A DNA stretch of 64,000 nucleotides, from the NCBI GenBank assembly GCA_934718275.1, contig CAKUZD010000003.1, forward strand, positions 186,001-250,000, in the 5' to 3' direction. The notes beneath the pieces are model-generated. The model was given only the letters and a program-made list of their open reading frames with translations, searched no databases and was not told where the DNA came from. Positions 62,087-64,000 of this stretch are shown here, piece by piece. Both the position numbers and the translations under genes were made by a program. How positions within the stretch are numbered: the first letter of the stretch is position 1; each line of letters begins with the position of its first letter. This DNA comes from an uncultured Candidatus Melainabacteria bacterium. GTDB taxonomy: Bacteria > Cyanobacteriota > Vampirovibrionia > Gastranaerophilales > Gastranaerophilaceae.

Positions 62087-63817
62087 ATGATAGATAAAAT
62101 TAGTTTAGCTAGTGTAAATAATACCCCGAAAAGGGACAATAATGTGCAAAAAAAGAATCCGTCATTTAATGGCGGTTTGGTTGATTTGCCTATTTTACTT
62201 GTTCAACAGTGTGAAAAACAACCTATGGTTAATGTTACAGTGTTAGATTTGTCAACAGCAATCGTTCCTCGTACTGTGATTGAAACTAAAGAATCTAATG
62301 CTTATGCAGGTTTTGAAGCTTTTAGACGAGAATCTTCCGGTTTGATTGTAAACTGTTTAATTCCGGGATTGATTGTTGCAGGACTTGCTAAGTTGATACA
62401 ACGTCCGATAATGAATGGTTTTGGTAAGTCTGATCTTTCAACTACTTGGGCTAATGAAGATGCAATAAATAAAATTCATAATTTCTACACTCCTCATTTT
62501 GAAAATAAAACATTAAGCCAAAGAGAAAAAATATATAATACATTTAGAGATGAACTTGCTAGTTTATCCGGTGTTGATGGAAAAGAAACTAAGAATTTTG
62601 CTGATTTATTTGATATTAAAACAGGAGCAGATGGAAAATTTGTTGGAAAAATAGGCAACAAAAAAATAGATAAAGCTGTTAATGAATTAGTTGATGCAGT
62701 ATTAGCTGATAAGCACAGTTCTAAAAAAGTTAAGGAAGCTTATAGAGCGATTGTTGAAGAAACTCATATTGCTGAAAATATCAAATTTAAATCCGATAAA
62801 GGATTTTTCTCAAACAATCTTGAATCAGTATGCGATGGTACTGTCAAGATGTTGCGTGGTGTAATTAAAGAAAATATATCAGATACGGATAAACTTACCA
62901 AATACTTTAAGAAAGCAACAAAATTAGTTAATTGGAAAAGTATTGGTGGACTTGGAATTATTATTCCTCTTGCAATTTCGATGCAACCGATAAACAGATG
63001 GATTACCCATAAAACTTCAGGACAAAAAGGTGCACCGATTTATAAAGATTTTGGAAAAGATAATGAAATGAAAGAAATGACTCCGAAGGAAAAAGCAGAA
63101 CTTCTTGCTCAAAAATTTGTTTCAATTGGTTCTATGATTGGAGTTTGTGGACTATCTATGTTTATGGATAGGCCTATTTTGAAAAATATTTTCCAATTTA
63201 AAGGTATTTTCCCTACGATGGATCAGGCAAGAATTATTTCTACCGCTACATTTGCAAGTCGTATGGGAGCATCTGAAGATAAAAACGAACTTAGAGAAGC
63301 AACAGTTCGTGATATTGCGACTTTCTCAAGTTTTTATTTTTTAGGCGATTATGTTGCTAAAGGTATTGCAACTTTATTAGAAAAGAAATATCCGGGTACT
63401 CACTTAATTAATAGATTAAAAGAATCGAAAAAAGATGCTAATCCGTTACAAAAATTATGGAATTGGGCAAAACATACTACATTAAAATCTTCAGATGAAC
63501 TTGGAACAATAAAAGATAGAAATTTAAGAACTATATGTCAAGCAGGTAATATTATTTTCTCATTATTGTCACTTGGCGTATTTATTCCATTATATACAAG
63601 GTCGAAAACTAATAAAAAGCGTGCAGAAGAACTTGCGAAATTAAATGCGGAAAAAAATACCGCTACAGGCTCAAATGTTACGTCAGGCTCGAATAGCTCG
63701 GAAGTTAAAGGGACATCCGGTATGACCGGTACGACACCACAAACGTTAACCTCGGCAGAGTTATCGAAAGCTTTTTTGAAAAATAGTACAACATTTAAGT
63801 CATTTATTAATTCGTAA
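62087..63817 (+). CDS. Lineage-type membrane protein with N-terminal FNGG motif
   Basis: I do not recognise this 576-residue protein. The N-terminus is polar with PSFNGGLVDLP near residue 25, one of several F-x-G motifs in the window. About four or five hydrophobic segments follow (for example VNCLIPGLIVAGLAKLI near 85, IGGLGIIIPLAISMQPI near 290, FVSIGSMIGVCGLSMFM near 345, and IIFSLLSLGVFIPLYT near 490). Between the first two lies a soluble helical part of about 170 residues. The C-terminal 60 residues are Thr/Ser/Gly-rich and polar. No catalytic motif is seen. The start is the ATG at 62087. It is followed by a related-looking gene. Confidence 0.75.
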   Translation: MIDKISLASVNNTPKRDNNVQKKNPSFNGGLVDLPILLVQQCEKQPMVNVTVLDLSTAIVPRTVIETKESNAYAGFEAFRRESSGLIVNCLIPGLIVAGLAKLIQRPIMNGFGKSDLSTTWANEDAINKIHNFYTPHFENKTLSQREKIYNTFRDELASLSGVDGKETKNFADLFDIKTGADGKFVGKIGNKKIDKAVNELVDAVLADKHSSKKVKEAYRAIVEETHIAENIKFKSDKGFFSNNLESVCDGTVKMLRGVIKENISDTDKLTKYFKKATKLVNWKSIGGLGIIIPLAISMQPINRWITHKTSGQKGAPIYKDFGKDNEMKEMTPKEKAELLAQKFVSIGSMIGVCGLSMFMDRPILKNIFQFKGIFPTMDQARIISTATFASRMGASEDKNELREATVRDIATFSSFYFLGDYVAKGIATLLEKKYPGTHLINRLKESKKDANPLQKLWNWAKHTTLKSSDELGTIKDRNLRTICQAGNIIFSLLSLGVFIPLYTRSKTNKKRAEELAKLNAEKNTATGSNVTSGSNSSEVKGTSGMTGTTPQTLTSAELSKAFLKNSTTFKSFINS

Positions 63818-63833
63818 GGAGAAATTTTTTATT

Positions 63834-64000
63834 ATGAAACTACAACCAATAGCTCAACAATTAAATCAAGGAAAAATTAATAAACAAGATAAAAAAGAAG
63901 ATAATCTCCAATTTACGGGTCTTGCAGATTATGCTACATTAAGTTTACGATTTTTAGATACAAATCAGGCTTGGGGAGCTAATGCTGTAGATCTTGGTTC
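63834..64000 (+). CDS. Partial lineage-type protein with FTG motif, cut by window edge
   Basis: The frame from the ATG at 63834 runs to the right edge without a stop. It encodes MKLQPIAQQLNQGKIN, a polar Lys/Gln-rich N-terminus, then NLQFTGLADYATLSLRF, with the F-x-G motif seen in the preceding gene. AAGGAG (63816-63821) lies 12 bases before the ATG, rather far. The gap to the preceding gene is 16 bases, so the two are probably co-transcribed. Function cannot be told from 55 residues. Confidence 0.65.
   Translation, partial: MKLQPIAQQLNQGKINKQDKKEDNLQFTGLADYATLSLRFLDTNQAWGANAVDLG

Noticed and set aside
1..64000. tRNA, rRNA, CRISPR, prophage or insertion sequence
   Set aside because: Read both strands for TPsiC-like motifs, regularly spaced repeats, transposase or integrase motifs and found none convincing. 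The two interspersed repeats are too irregular for CRISPR.

Overview
The window is AT-rich, densely coded bacterial chromosome, with no tRNA, rRNA, CRISPR array, prophage or insertion sequence that I can see. The most likely source is an uncultured gut bacterium of the Gastranaerophilales/Vampirovibrionia (Melainabacteria) type. That is an inference from the DapL-type lysine route, three-domain NifU with NifS, split GcvP subunit 2, many TPR proteins, prepilin-like proteins of the FTLAEVLITLG type, and lineage-specific proteins with a short F-x-G/A motif near the N-terminus. No marker gene here settles it.

Layout. 1-6.5 kb: TPR protein (runs off the left edge), secreted beta-rich protein, TlyA-type rRNA methyltransferase, a 52-residue mini-protein and a 1236-residue protein of unknown function. 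6.5-17.5 kb: metK behind a possible kissing-loop RNA, yibE/F-like protein, ruvB, dapL, a zinc-ribbon/cyclase-like/ATPase-like/TPR protein, glgA and an EamA transporter. 17.6-26.7 kb: typA, MFS exporter, a small lineage protein, the TPR-HAD-glmU cluster, a candidate small RNA, a Gly/Met-rich protein and a TPR membrane protein. 26.7-30 kb: gene remnants, two sugar-type ABC permeases and a tandem universal stress protein. 29.8-38.2 kb: a co-directional run of sigma factor, gcvPB, activase-like protein, membrane protein, miaA and an AsmA-like giant. 38.3-46 kb: repeat protein, nifS/nifU, LD-carboxypeptidase, dnaX, ribD and a UPF0173 metallohydrolase. 46-53 kb: coiled-coil protein, gshB, kinase-like protein, tsaD, obgE, yjbQ and a prepilin gene broken by a G10 tract. 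53.3-64 kb: gpmI, SNF2 helicase, rpsU, a second activase-like protein, rsmE-cca and two lineage-type proteins, the last cut by the right edge.

Most genes are housekeeping: translation and tRNA/rRNA modification (typA, miaA, tsaD, rsmE, cca, obgE, rpsU, tlyA), DNA maintenance (ruvB, dnaX, SNF2), cell wall precursors and recycling (dapL, glmU, LD-carboxypeptidase), Fe-S assembly (nifU/nifS), and C1/SAM, glycogen, riboflavin and glutathione metabolism. The rest is envelope, TPR and unknown lineage-specific material.

The points I would look at first are: (1) the prepilin gene whose start codon and prepilin motif are in different frames across a run of ten G; (2) about ten genes in which the A of ATG lies 6-7 bases after a -10 box, several with a good -35, so probably leaderless mRNAs; (3) two hairpins with complementary loops in front of metK; (4) three perfect TGTAAA-N-TTTACA dyads, all intergenic; (5) a kinase-like protein beside gshB; (6) a promoter-to-terminator unit of about 60 nt with no gene. 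Gene remnants of a prepilin and of an unknown protein lie at 26.7-26.9 kb.
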